NCBI GenBank assembly: GCA_050692985.1
Contig: JBOGVZ010000085.1
Location: 156,954-220,953, forward strand
Source of the DNA: JBOGVZ01 sp050692985
GTDB taxonomy: Bacteria > Actinomycetota > UBA4738 > CALAEC01
Direction of reading: 5' to 3'
DNA: 64,000 nt
Shown here: in pieces, positions 56,378-63,980 of the stretch
Layout of the letters: every line of letters begins with the position of its first letter
Numbering within the stretch: position 1 is the stretch's first letter
Program-made: the position numbers and the translations under genes
The notes under the pieces: model-generated
Told to the model about the DNA's origin: nothing
The model's database searches: none
The model's input: the letters and a program-made list of their open reading frames with translations, nothing else

Positions 56378-56700
56378 CCCTCCCTCGCCGCCGTGGGCGG
56401 TAGCCGCGAGCGGCCCGGCGCCGGTTCTGTGGCACGGGCAGAACGGCCAGCACGTCTTCGACATCTGGCCGGGACTCCGTCCGGCAGACGTCGCCTTCAC
56501 CGCCGGCACTCGGTGCGCCGACACGTCCGCCATGATCCTCACGGATGGCCGGCGGGACGCCCGCATCGCCCTGCCGCATGCGACCGGCTCCTCTCGGGCG
56601 CTGGGATGCCTGGATGACGACACGGGCAGCGGGTTCGCCTGATAGCACGGCCAGGGGGGCCGGTCGACTCCCGAGTCAGTGAGCCGCATGCGCCCGCCAG
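56378..56700 (+). other. Region without a supported gene; possible coding remnant
   Basis: One plus-strand frame from about 56430 to 56643 reads as protein-like sequence (LWHGQNGQHVFDIWPGLRP, then a segment with three charged turns ending DDDTGSGFA and TGA) but has no ATG, GTG or TTG at its beginning. It could be the tail of a lost gene. I see no RNA gene or repeat here. Confidence 0.3.
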
Positions 56701-56709
56701 CGCGAGTGG

Positions 56710-56715
56710 TACGGT
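56710..56715 (+). promoter_or_regulatory. Leaderless -10 element ahead of the chrA leader ORF
   Basis: TACGGT followed by exactly 6 bases (CTCTCG) and then ATG at 56722, which opens a 13-codon ORF rather than chrA itself. Confidence 0.45.
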
Positions 56716-56721
56716 CTCTCG

Positions 56722-56763
56722 ATGACCGGGCACGGCGGCACGCCGGCGAGCCGCGGGACGTGA
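56722..56763 (+). CDS. Possible 13-residue leader peptide coupled to chrA
   Basis: A short ORF reading MTGHGGTPASRGT and stop. Its ATG has the same -10 and 6-base spacing as confirmed leaderless genes, and its TGA overlaps the GTG of chrA by four bases (GTGA). That geometry would let a ribosome that starts leaderlessly on this peptide re-initiate on chrA. It may be a simple coupling device or a regulatory leader; no ribosome-stalling motif is obvious. Confidence 0.4.
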   Translation: MTGHGGTPASRGT

Positions 56764-58127
56764 GCGGGATCCGTGGCCGTGGGGAGCCCCACCACGGCGT
56801 CTCGTTCGGAGAAGCGGCCCGGTTCTGGGTGAAGCTCGGGTTCATCAACTTCGGCGGGCCCACCGGGCAGATCGCCATCATGCACGAGCAGCTGGTGGAG
56901 CGGCGCCGGTGGATCAGCGACCGCCGGTTCCTCCACGCCCTGAACTACTGCATGCTGCTGCCCGGGCCCGAGGCCCAGCAGCTGGCCACCTACGTGGGGT
57001 GGCTGCTGCACAAGGTGCGCGGCGGCCTGGTGGCCGGCATCGCCTTCATCCTCCCGGGGTTCTTCCTGATCATGGGGCTGTCGTGGATGTTCGCGGTCCA
57101 CAGCGACGTGCCGGCCATCGCCGGCATCTTTTCCGGGCTGCAAGCCGCGGTGGTGGGGATCGTGGCCGCGGCCCTGATCCGGATCGGCAGGAGGACCCTG
57201 CGGAACTGGGTCCTGGTGGCGATCGCAGCCGGGGCGTTCCTGGCCATCTTCCTGGCCCACGTGCTGTTCCCGTTCATCATCATCGGCGCGGCGGCCCTGG
57301 GGTTCCTGGGGGGACGGCTCCGCCCCGCCTTCTTCGTGCCCCCCGAGCCGGAGGTGAACGGCGGAGACACGGCGATCCGCGACGTGGGACCCGCCGCCGG
57401 CCACACCCGACCCACCCTGGGGCGGAGCGCACGGGTCCTGCTCATCGGCGTGACGGTGTGGATCGGGCCGTTGGTGGCCGTGGCGCTGGTGCCTGGTGCC
57501 CCTGAGATCCTCGGCCAGCAGGGCCTGTTCTTCTCCCAGGCCGCCCTGGTGACCTTCGGCGGCGCCTACGCGGTGCTGGCGTACATCAACCAGGCGGCGG
57601 TCCAGCGGTTCGGCTGGCTCCTGCCGGGCCAGATGGTCACCGGCCTGGGGCTGGCCGAGAGCACGCCGGGGCCGCTGATCATGGTCACGGAGTTCGTGGG
57701 GTTCGTCGGCGCCTTCCGCAACCCGGGCGGTATGGACCCCGTGGTCGCGGGGGTGCTGGGGGCCACCGTGGCCACATGGGCCACGTTCGCGCCGTGCTTC
57801 CTGTGGATCTTCCTGGGTGGTCCCTACATCGAGCGACTCCGCGACAACCGAGCCCTCACCACGGCGCTGTCCGCGGTCACGGCCGCCGTGGTCGGGGTCA
57901 TCCTCAACCTGGCGGTCATCTTCGGGATCCAGACGCTGTTCGACCGGGTCCGGGCGGCCGAGGTGCTTGGCGGGCCCGTCCCCGTGCCCTCGATGGGCTC
58001 CGTGGTCCCGTTCGCGGCAATCGTGGCGGCGTTGAGCTTCCTGGCCCTGTGGCGCTTCCGGCTGAACATCCTGTGGGTGGTGGGAGCCAGCGCCGTGGCC
58101 GGCGCCCTCAGGGTGGCCGTCGGCTGA
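56760..58127 (+). CDS. chrA: Chromate transporter family protein ChrA (two-domain)
   Basis: A 455-residue membrane protein composed of two homologous CHR halves, about ten to twelve helices in all. The first half has FWVKLGFINFGGPTGQIAIM, HALNYCMLLPGPEAQQLATY and GFFLIMGLSWMF. The second has AALVTFGGAYAVLAYINQAA and MVTGLGLAESTPGPLIMVTE. The motifs GGP, PGP and TPGP are the family signatures. ChrA exports chromate, although related proteins may carry other oxyanions. The GTG at 56760 was chosen because of its overlap with the leader ORF; an in-frame upstream extension lacks start signals. Confidence 0.92.
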   Translation: MSGIRGRGEPHHGVSFGEAARFWVKLGFINFGGPTGQIAIMHEQLVERRRWISDRRFLHALNYCMLLPGPEAQQLATYVGWLLHKVRGGLVAGIAFILPGFFLIMGLSWMFAVHSDVPAIAGIFSGLQAAVVGIVAAALIRIGRRTLRNWVLVAIAAGAFLAIFLAHVLFPFIIIGAAALGFLGGRLRPAFFVPPEPEVNGGDTAIRDVGPAAGHTRPTLGRSARVLLIGVTVWIGPLVAVALVPGAPEILGQQGLFFSQAALVTFGGAYAVLAYINQAAVQRFGWLLPGQMVTGLGLAESTPGPLIMVTEFVGFVGAFRNPGGMDPVVAGVLGATVATWATFAPCFLWIFLGGPYIERLRDNRALTTALSAVTAAVVGVILNLAVIFGIQTLFDRVRAAEVLGGPVPVPSMGSVVPFAAIVAALSFLALWRFRLNILWVVGASAVAGALRVAVG

Positions 58128-58173
58128 TGGCGCCGCCGGCGTCTCCTGAGCCTACGGCGGCGACGTCCTTCGC

Positions 58174-58380
58174 CTACTCGTTGTAGTCCTTGTTCGGTTG
58201 CTCCAGGTCGCCCCGGTTCTTCTGGATCTCGATGAGCTCCAGCATGTTCTGCTTGGCGGCCTTCACACCGGCGCGCTTGATCGTCTCGGTCTGCCCGGCC
58301 TTCTTCAGATCATCCTCGACGATGTTGTCCGGATCGCCGTGGTCTTCATACGGGAGCTTGCAGCCGCACGTGTAGCACAT
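58174..58380 (-). CDS. Small cysteine-containing protein
   Basis: A 68-residue protein starting MCYTCGCKLPYEDHGDPDNI. The CYTCGC knuckle at residues 2-7, followed by a DxGDPxNI segment and a charged helix, is a pattern of small actinobacterial proteins whose role I do not know. A strong AGGAGG ribosome site precedes the ATG. Codon use is less GC-rich than in chrA, marking the beginning of the atypical right-hand segment. Confidence 0.7.
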   Translation of the reverse strand: MCYTCGCKLPYEDHGDPDNIVEDDLKKAGQTETIKRAGVKAAKQNMLELIEIQKNRGDLEQPNKDYNE

Positions 58381-59017
58381 GACGCCTCCTTCCTCCTCCG
58401 GGGTAGCGGATTACCCGCCGACCCCTGGATGAAACTGTGCCACGTCATCATGGGGGCGAACCGCATCGCATTGCATGCATCCCGGCGCCCATGGCGGGTG
58501 GTTCAAACCAGGATAGAACCCATGTGCGACGGAAGCTCACCAAGAAGGTGCTCGTACGGGATGGCCGACTCGTTGGCCACGAGTACGAGGAGCCGTTCGC
58601 CTCGCTCCTCGGTTCACACAAGGCCCAAATGTGGTCTTGAAGGATCGGTGCGCGAACCAGCCGATTCTGGCGACTACCCCCTCGCTGATCCTGGACTAAG
58701 GGGTTGGAGGAGGCCTTTGGGAGCTCCCCCACGAGCGGGAGGCTCGGATTGAAGCCCAGCACTCCGAGGGGCGAGGCGGCCCGGAACGGAGCGAAACGGG
58801 TGGTCAGCACGGTGGTCAACCCGGTGGTCATCTCCAAGACTTGACCGCCCCAGAGAAGAGCGCGGTGCAGGTCAGAGGCCCCGAAGCCTGGTCAGATGAG
58901 CGCCCCGAAGCGTCGTCCCCGTCACGTTCGCTCGGTTCCTGTTCCGGGCACCCTCCCCTTCGGGTCAGAGCACTCCTCCGAGGGCGGAAGCTTCCCGGGA
59001 GGCCTCTCAGTCCCGGA
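58381..59017. other. 637-base stretch without a supported gene
   Basis: Lower GC than the rest. ORFs on either strand (for example 58448-58837 minus) lack ribosome sites and protein-like composition. The only structure I see is a three-copy 12-base repeat at 58799-58834. Confidence 0.5.
58799..58834 (+). repeat. Three 12-bp tandem repeats (GGTGGTCA core)
   Basis: The core GGTGGTCA occurs at 58799, 58811 and 58823 with an exact 12-base period; the four intervening bases vary. Confidence 0.75.
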
Positions 59018-59833
59018 TCACGGCTGGGCGATTCCACTGTCGGGACACGCGTCGACCAAGAGTTCCCATTCCTCCCTTACGCGAGGCGCACCGATCCTCG
59101 CTATCGCCTCTCCCTCCCGGAAGACGAGCGACGTGGGCCAGTGGAGTTGCGTCTCGGGATATTGCGGCTTCCTGAAGTCGTCCGATGGTCTAACCCCCGG
59201 CACGCGGCGGAACACCTGCTCTGGGTCCTCGTCCTCGGGCGCTGCCAGCCGGAGACGGAACTGCTCTGAGTCGTCGCAGGCCAGCTCCCAAGGAACATAC
59301 AGACCCTCCGGATCGACGACGGTCAAGGTGGCCGTCTCCGCCTCTGGCTCGAAGTAGGCAACCCCCGCCCCAGGGAGGCAGGCTACGGTCACCTCACCCG
59401 GAGGCAGCGACCAGGTGGACTCGCTCCTGATGTCCCCTCGGAAGCTATCGCCCATCGCTGATCCGTATTCGAAGGATTCGGGGTGAAACTCGAACCCCCA
59501 CACCTCGCCCGGGTTTTCGAACACCACGTGTATGCCGTCCGGGTGGGCACGGACCACGGGGGTCTCCACGCGGATGGCCCCCGGCAGGCACACCACCCGC
59601 GCGACGTCGGCAGGTGCCTGCGATGCCGGCCGGGACTCACGGCCTCCGAAGGCGCGCATCACCAATATCAGGCCGGCGAGGGCCATGGCCAAAGCCAGCA
59701 CCACCACGACCGGCTTGCGAGCTGGCCCTGGTTCACCGGTCAGCGCTCTCGGCCCCCCGCTGGCGATGTTCTCCCACAGATCTGGCGGCGAGTAGCCCTC
59801 GATGTCCCGGAGCCGTCTCCTAAGGTCACTCAT
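59018..59833 (-). CDS. Membrane-anchored sensor paired with ECF sigma factor (copy B)
   Basis: A 271-residue bitopic protein. The cytoplasmic stub (residues 1-38, with YSPPDLWENIASGGP) and membrane helix (about 41-61) ending VMRAFGGRES closely resemble those of the propeller protein at 34189-35421. The extracellular part (about 75-271) is different: two beta-rich units, each with a cysteine in a VxCLPGA context (ARVVCLPGAIRVE and VTVACLPGAGVAYFEP), and two further cysteines (LACDDSE and DACPDSG), possibly disulfide-bonded. Its ATG overlaps the sigma stop (ATGA). I infer an anti-sigma or receptor role. Confidence 0.78.
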   Translation of the reverse strand: MSDLRRRLRDIEGYSPPDLWENIASGGPRALTGEPGPARKPVVVVLALAMALAGLILVMRAFGGRESRPASQAPADVARVVCLPGAIRVETPVVRAHPDGIHVVFENPGEVWGFEFHPESFEYGSAMGDSFRGDIRSESTWSLPPGEVTVACLPGAGVAYFEPEAETATLTVVDPEGLYVPWELACDDSEQFRLRLAAPEDEDPEQVFRRVPGVRPSDDFRKPQYPETQLHWPTSLVFREGEAIARIGAPRVREEWELLVDACPDSGIAQP

Positions 59834-60318
59834 GGTGCTCCTCTCCTCAAACCCTGATCCTCCAAGAGGGCCATCAGGCGCCGGCGACCCCTGTGGAGAT
59901 GGACGCGGGCCGTGGCTGGGGTCACTCCCAGGGCCGCGGCCACCTCCTTGACGGGCCGATCGGCGTAGTAATGAAGGACGATCGCGGCGCGCTGCTTCTC
60001 AGGGAGGTGGTGGAGTAGGAAGACGAGTTCGCTGGCCCGCTGCTCGCTCGAGGTGGCCACCTCCGGCAACCGGTGATCAGTCTGCCTCCGTCGCTTGAGC
60101 TCTCCTGCTGCAACCCGGAAGGCCACGCGCCAGATCCACGCCATCGGATCAGTCAAAGTGCTGCCCCGCCCTAGGGCCTGGGCAAACGCCTCAGCGACCG
60201 CATCGTTCGCCACGTCGGCATCGCCCGAATAGGCGAGGAGCGCCCACCAGAGCCTTCGACCCTCCTGCCTGTAGAGGCGCTCGATCGTACTCAGGATGCT
60301 GAGATCCGCGGTCTCCAC
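59830..60318 (-). CDS. ECF-type RNA polymerase sigma factor (copy B)
   Basis: A 162-residue sigma factor, close paralogue of the one at 35405-35911: shared IERLYR, WALLAYSGD, DAVAEAFAQAL and a C-terminal LHRGRRRLMALLED. Region 2 spans about 15-80 and region 4 about 100-152 (LPEKQRAAIVLHYYADRPVK, VAAALGVTPATARVHLHRGR). The GTG start gives the same N-terminal length as the second candidate start of copy A. The 147 bases upstream hold its promoter region but no ECF consensus I can name. Confidence 0.88.
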   Translation of the reverse strand: METADLSILSTIERLYRQEGRRLWWALLAYSGDADVANDAVAEAFAQALGRGSTLTDPMAWIWRVAFRVAAGELKRRRQTDHRLPEVATSSEQRASELVFLLHHLPEKQRAAIVLHYYADRPVKEVAAALGVTPATARVHLHRGRRRLMALLEDQGLRRGAP

Positions 60319-60465
60319 TTCCGATCTCTCAGGTGGCCGATGAGTCGGAAAGGTTTACTTCTGTGAGGGTACTTTGGGGTCAGCCCCGGTACGCCACTGT
60401 CCAGGACACCTTTTTTCTTCCCCGCCATCTCGGACGATCCTAACGAGTCAGTCTCCCCACGGATC

Positions 60466-61230
60466 TCAGGTGAGTCCCATGCCTCTATCCCCGAACCGCC
60501 TGTTCTCGGTCTCGGCAATCGCTTGCATGACCTCCCGCCACGCAGAGTCATCGGGAAGCCAGGCCACCCGGAATACCGCTGGCCAGGGTGGCATCGTGAC
60601 ACTGGGGGCAATAGTGGTCCCGTGGATAAGCTGCATGTAGCGGTTCATCGTTGAAAAGATCAGATCGATTGCCTCGTGTATGTCCCCGAACCTCAGTCCC
60701 TGGCTGAAAGTTCCTGTCTTTGGATCATAGTGGGCCACCTCCTTGTCGACCCAGACCTTGATCCGGCGAGTCTCATCCTGAAGGCGCTTCAGTTCCCTTC
60801 TAGGAACCTGAGGGTCAATCGCCCTGGCTCCCGGAGACGTGAGCGCGTCGAAGAACTCGTTCCCCATTCTATGGTCGTCCGGATGCAGCTCCGCGAGGTA
60901 GCGGTTCCGAGAGAGTATCCCTGGCGCCCTCGCGATTCGATCCAGCAGTCGGCCTAGGGAGACGACGTCGCTCCTGACCTCCACCTGCCGGCGAATCGCC
61001 AGCCCCTGCGATCGGATATAGCTCGCGTGGAACCACGAGTGGAAGGTGCCGTACTTCCGCGCCTCTTCCGGCGCCCGCCCCACGATTGCGTTGAACCCCT
61101 CCCAGATCTGCCGTGCGGCCATCATGTCCACGACGTCCTTGTAGATGCTTCCTGGTTTCGGCTCTCGACCCAGCCAGTCGGCCCAGCGGTTCCAGGTAGG
61201 GTTCAACTTCACGAGCCCTGTCGTCGCCAT
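60466..61230 (-). CDS. Recombinase-linked hypothetical protein, possibly HEPN/AbiU2-like
   Basis: A 254-residue soluble, mostly helical protein of ordinary codon use for the element (lower GC than the chromosome). Recognisable stretches are MMAARQIWEGFNAIVGRAPE, FHSWFHASYIRSQGLAIRRQ, EVRSDVVSLGRLLDRIA and MNRYMQLIHGTTI. The pattern of an Arg/His-bearing helix followed by a sigma-like SLGRLLDRIA reminds me of HEPN AbiU2-type proteins carried by mobile elements, but this is weak recall, and the RxxxxH nuclease motif is not certain. The ATG at 61230 overlaps the serine recombinase 3' end by 22 bases. Confidence 0.6.
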   Translation of the reverse strand: MATTGLVKLNPTWNRWADWLGREPKPGSIYKDVVDMMAARQIWEGFNAIVGRAPEEARKYGTFHSWFHASYIRSQGLAIRRQVEVRSDVVSLGRLLDRIARAPGILSRNRYLAELHPDDHRMGNEFFDALTSPGARAIDPQVPRRELKRLQDETRRIKVWVDKEVAHYDPKTGTFSQGLRFGDIHEAIDLIFSTMNRYMQLIHGTTIAPSVTMPPWPAVFRVAWLPDDSAWREVMQAIAETENRRFGDRGMGLT

Positions 61231-62665
61231 TCCGTCAGCTTTGGCTCGACCCGGCGCGTTCCGGTGACCCTCAGTTCCTTGACCAACTTCCGGAGGAGAG
61301 CCTTCCGCTGCTGCGGAGAGCCCTCCTCTAGCAGCCTTCTGAGCTCCCGGCCCCAACCCCTGATCTCCGCGACCGTGAGCGGCTCTGAGGCATCTTGTGC
61401 GCCGTCCTGGACGAGGCCTCTTCGGCCTCCAGGGCATCGATCCGGCCCTTGAGGTGGGCGATGCGGTCTTGGCAATCCGCGGGGGAGAGGCTTCCTTCCT
61501 CGAAGGCAGCGAAGTACCGGTCGAGCCCCCGGCGGGCTGCGGCCAGCTCCTGGCGGGTCGCACCCACTCGGCGCTGGATGTCCATCGCTCCCTGTCTCTC
61601 GGCGGCGTCAGCCTCCGCGATGGCCTCGGCCACCAGCGAGGTGTTCGAGTAGACTTCCGCGAGCTGCTCGAGCACGGCCTCCTCCAGCTCGTCCCGGGGC
61701 AGCCGCTCGGCGTCGCACCATGCCGTCCCGTACCGGTATCGGGTGGAGCAGGTGTAGTAGCGGTACCGCCGGGTCCTCCCGTAGGCCGAGGTCCCCACGA
61801 ACGCCCGCCGGCACCGCCCGCACCGCAGGAGCCCCGACAGCAGGTACTCGCTCGGGTGCCCGCGCTTGAGGGCCTGGGAGTCGCCGCGCTCTTCCAGGAT
61901 GCGCTGGGCGCGCTCGAACACGTCGCGGTCGACGATGGCCTCGTGGAGCCCCGGGTACGTCGTCCCTCGGAAGTCGATACGGCCCACGTAGATGGGGTTC
62001 GACAGCATGCGGAGGACGCTGCGGGCGCTGAAGGGCACCCCGGTGGAGGGGGCGTGTCCCTCGGCGTTCAAGAGCTTGGAGATCTCCGCCGCCCCTATCT
62101 GGTGCTCCGTGTAGGACGTGAAGGCGCGCCTGACCACCTCGGCCTGGGCCGGGAGCCGATGGAGGAGCTTGGTCTTGGCGTCCCGGACGTAGCCGTAGGG
62201 CACCCGTCCCACCACCCACCGACCCTGGGAGGCCCCCCGCTCCATCCCCGCGGTAATGCGCTCGACGATCGTGGTCCGCTCAAACTCGGCGAAGACGCCG
62301 AGCATCTGGAGCATCATCCTCCCCGCGGCGGAGGAAGTATCGAACGGCTCGGTGGCCGAACGGAGGGAGGCCCCCATCCGGTCGAGGTCCTCAGCGATCT
62401 GGGCCAGCTGCCGGACGTTCCGCGACAGTCGGTCCACCCGGTACACGAGCAGCAGCTCGAACACACCGGCTGAGGCCTCCTGGAGAGCCTTCGTGAGTCC
62501 AGGCCTACCGAGGGTGGCGCCTGAGGCCTGATCGGTGAACCTGCGAACGATCCGCCACCCGTCCTGCGAGGCGGCGTAGGCCTCCAGGCGCTCCGCCTGG
62601 GCTCCGAGGGAGAACGGCTGGCGCTCCTCGTCTGTCGAGATTCTTGTGTATATGGCAACCCTCAC
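61209..62665 (-). pseudogene. Large serine recombinase, C-terminus frameshifted
   Basis: The N-terminal resolvase domain has MRVAIYTRISTDEERQPFSL with the catalytic serine, LLVYRVDRLSRNVRQL, and GVFAEFERTTIVERI. The recombinase domain (RWVVGRVPYGYVRD, GRIDFRGTTYPGLHEAI) and zinc ribbon (SGLLRCGRCRRAFVG with YTCSTRYRYGTAWCDAERLP) follow, then a coiled coil. At about 61400-61415 the frame should change to read ELRRLLEEGSPQQRKALLRK and LVKELRVTGTRRVEPKL, the normal C-terminal end, stopping at 61209. Read as one frame it ends early at 61328 with basic, random-looking residues. It may be inactivated or misassembled. A GTG start with GAGGAG upstream is used. Confidence 0.85.
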
Positions 62666-62913
62666 TCTGGCTTCTCCTCACTCTCGTGCATCGAGTGACT
62701 GCTCATCTCCTACGCCATCTTGGCACCAGGCGCTGACGTCCTGGGTCGGAAACATAGACACCGACACCCATTAAGGACCGATGAAATCGAGCGGACCGGC
62801 GCGTGCGACTAACACAAGCGGGTACGCATGTCGGGGAATCGAGACGGCCAGGGTATCGGCCTTCTGGCCTGGGAGTTTCCGCCCCGGACCATGGGCGTGT
62901 CATGGGACGCCCA

Positions 62914-62961
62914 GGGATGCGCCCCCCGATACGGCCACCGATGCGCCCCCCGATGCGCCCA
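62914..62961 (+). repeat. Four 12-bp tandem repeats
   Basis: Units at 62914, 62926, 62938 and 62950 follow the pattern CCGATGCGCCCC with one to four changes. The array is 48 bases long. The period is a multiple of three, but no ORF here is convincing. Confidence 0.75.
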
Positions 62962-63270
62962 GGGGTTCTGCGTGCGATTGCTGGCGTTCTCACGCCATCC
63001 CCTCCTCTGTCGCCGCACACGAGTTCCTCGTTACAGAATCTCGACGGGGAACGATCAAGGAAGGCGGGTCCCTTCCCACCGGGAGCGGGAATTTCCCAGC
63101 TTCCCCCACGATCTCATGGTCGGTGGCAGCGACCTTGCCGGGCGCTCTCATGCCGACGTGTCGCACCTGACGTACCGGTCCACTTGTCTGCGCGGCCGGG
63201 AGGTTCGGCGGATAGGGAAGAAGGATCGGGGCTCTCCCGAGGATCGTCGGCGGCGTACCGGACCCCTCCC

Positions 63271-63504
63271 TCATACAGGCTCAGCTGGGGTCTTGGTGGC
63301 CGCGGCCTTGCCGTTCGCCCTCCGAGCTAGCGGCATTCCTTCGGAAAGCCGCGGGGAGCCGCCTGCGCCCCATCCGAGTCGCGAGACGGGCACGGGAGAG
63401 CTGGCCGCCCTTAGAAGGGCGGCCAGGTGGCTCACGGCCTCTCGGTGTTCCTCGGGCCGCATGGCCACGAGCTCCGGCTCCGCCAACTCGATCCGCTCAT
63501 CCAT
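63271..63504 (-). CDS. Possible small recombinase-element protein
   Basis: A 77-residue ORF whose first half looks protein-like: DERIELAEPELVAMRPEEHR followed by EAVSHLAALLRAA, an acidic start and amphipathic helix of a kind that accompanies actinobacterial serine-recombinase elements. The second half is less convincing. No strong ribosome site precedes the ATG. Confidence 0.35.
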   Translation of the reverse strand: MDERIELAEPELVAMRPEEHREAVSHLAALLRAASSPVPVSRLGWGAGGSPRLSEGMPLARRANGKAAATKTPAEPV

Positions 63505-63593
63505 CGCTTCATGTCGGGGCCTTTACGGCGCTTCGGCCGGGTTAGATCCCGTCGCCCTACAAATGGGCCGGAAAGGGCCGAGGTGGGACATGG

Positions 63594-63729
63594 TTTCGGT
63601 GTCAGGTGGCTGATTTTCGGTGTCAGGTCCGCCCGGAAGCCCTCACGCCAGGTTGGTGCCAGGTTTCTGCCAGGTTCGCCGGTGACTGGCGGGGACCACC
63701 CCCGTCCGCTCAACCACCCCCGTCCGCTC
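63594..63729 (+). repeat. Cluster of short direct repeats beside tRNA-Ala
   Basis: TTTCGGTGTCAGGT occurs at 63594-63607 and 63615-63628. GCCAGGTT occurs at 63647, 63658 and 63669 with an exact 11-base period, and again at 63785. ACCACCCCCGTCCGCTC occurs at 63695-63711 and 63713-63729. Such clustering could mark recombination or protein-binding sites of the adjoining element. Confidence 0.75.
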
Positions 63730-63908
63730 CGGCAGCGAGGAGACGTATCCTCGGGCTAACTGCTGTGGGCCGTAGGGGCCTAGTGCCAGGTTGGTCCAGG
63801 TCCAAAGCGCGAAGAATCGGGGGGCTACGAATCCATGAGCATGTCCATGGGATGATTCAGACCAAACGTACAAAGTCCCGGCGCTGGTTCGCGCACCGGG
63901 ACGTCAAG

Positions 63909-63980
63909 TGGAGGTGAGGGGAGTTGAACCCCTGACCTCTGCCGTGCGAAGGCAGCGCTCTACCACTGAGCTACACCCCC
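63909..63980 (-). tRNA. tRNA-Ala (anticodon CGC)
   Basis: A 72-base tRNA on the minus strand. Acceptor GGGGGTG pairs with CACCTCC (one G-U); D-arm GCTC/GAGC; anticodon stem CTGCC/GGCAG with loop TTCGCAC giving CGC; T-arm AGGGG/CCCCT with loop TTCAACT. No encoded CCA. It borders the repeat-rich segment. Confidence 0.92.

Larger units (their letters stand above)
60466..63908. mobile_element. Putative serine-recombinase element remnant
   Basis: Lower GC than the chromosome, containing a large serine recombinase (frameshifted), one overlapping cargo gene and about 1.2 kb of repeat-rich DNA ending at tRNA-Ala. The boundaries are not defined; no att core or target duplication was identified by eye. 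The left limit could extend to 58.2 kb. Confidence 0.45.
62666..63908. other. Repeat-rich region with no firmly supported gene
   Basis: Apart from one weak ORF (63271-63504 minus) I see no gene. It contains a four-unit 12-bp repeat and three families of short direct repeats described separately. Frames here lack ribosome sites and are full of arginine-, proline- and glycine-rich shadow sequence. Confidence 0.5.

Noticed and set aside
58448..58837. 129-residue ORF on the minus strand
   Set aside because: No ribosome site, no recognisable motif, and its N-terminus is just the translated 12-bp repeat.
60405..60425. Intrinsic terminator suggested by TGTCCAGGACA followed by a T-run
   Set aside because: The dyad has a one-base loop and cannot form a stable hairpin, and no plus-strand gene lies upstream.
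62914..62961. CRISPR array
   Set aside because: Units are 12 bases with no spacers and no cas genes in the window.
63909..63980. tRNA-Ala as the attachment site of the serine-recombinase element
   Set aside because: Large serine recombinases do not normally use tRNA genes, and I found no repeat of the tRNA 3' end on the other side of the element.
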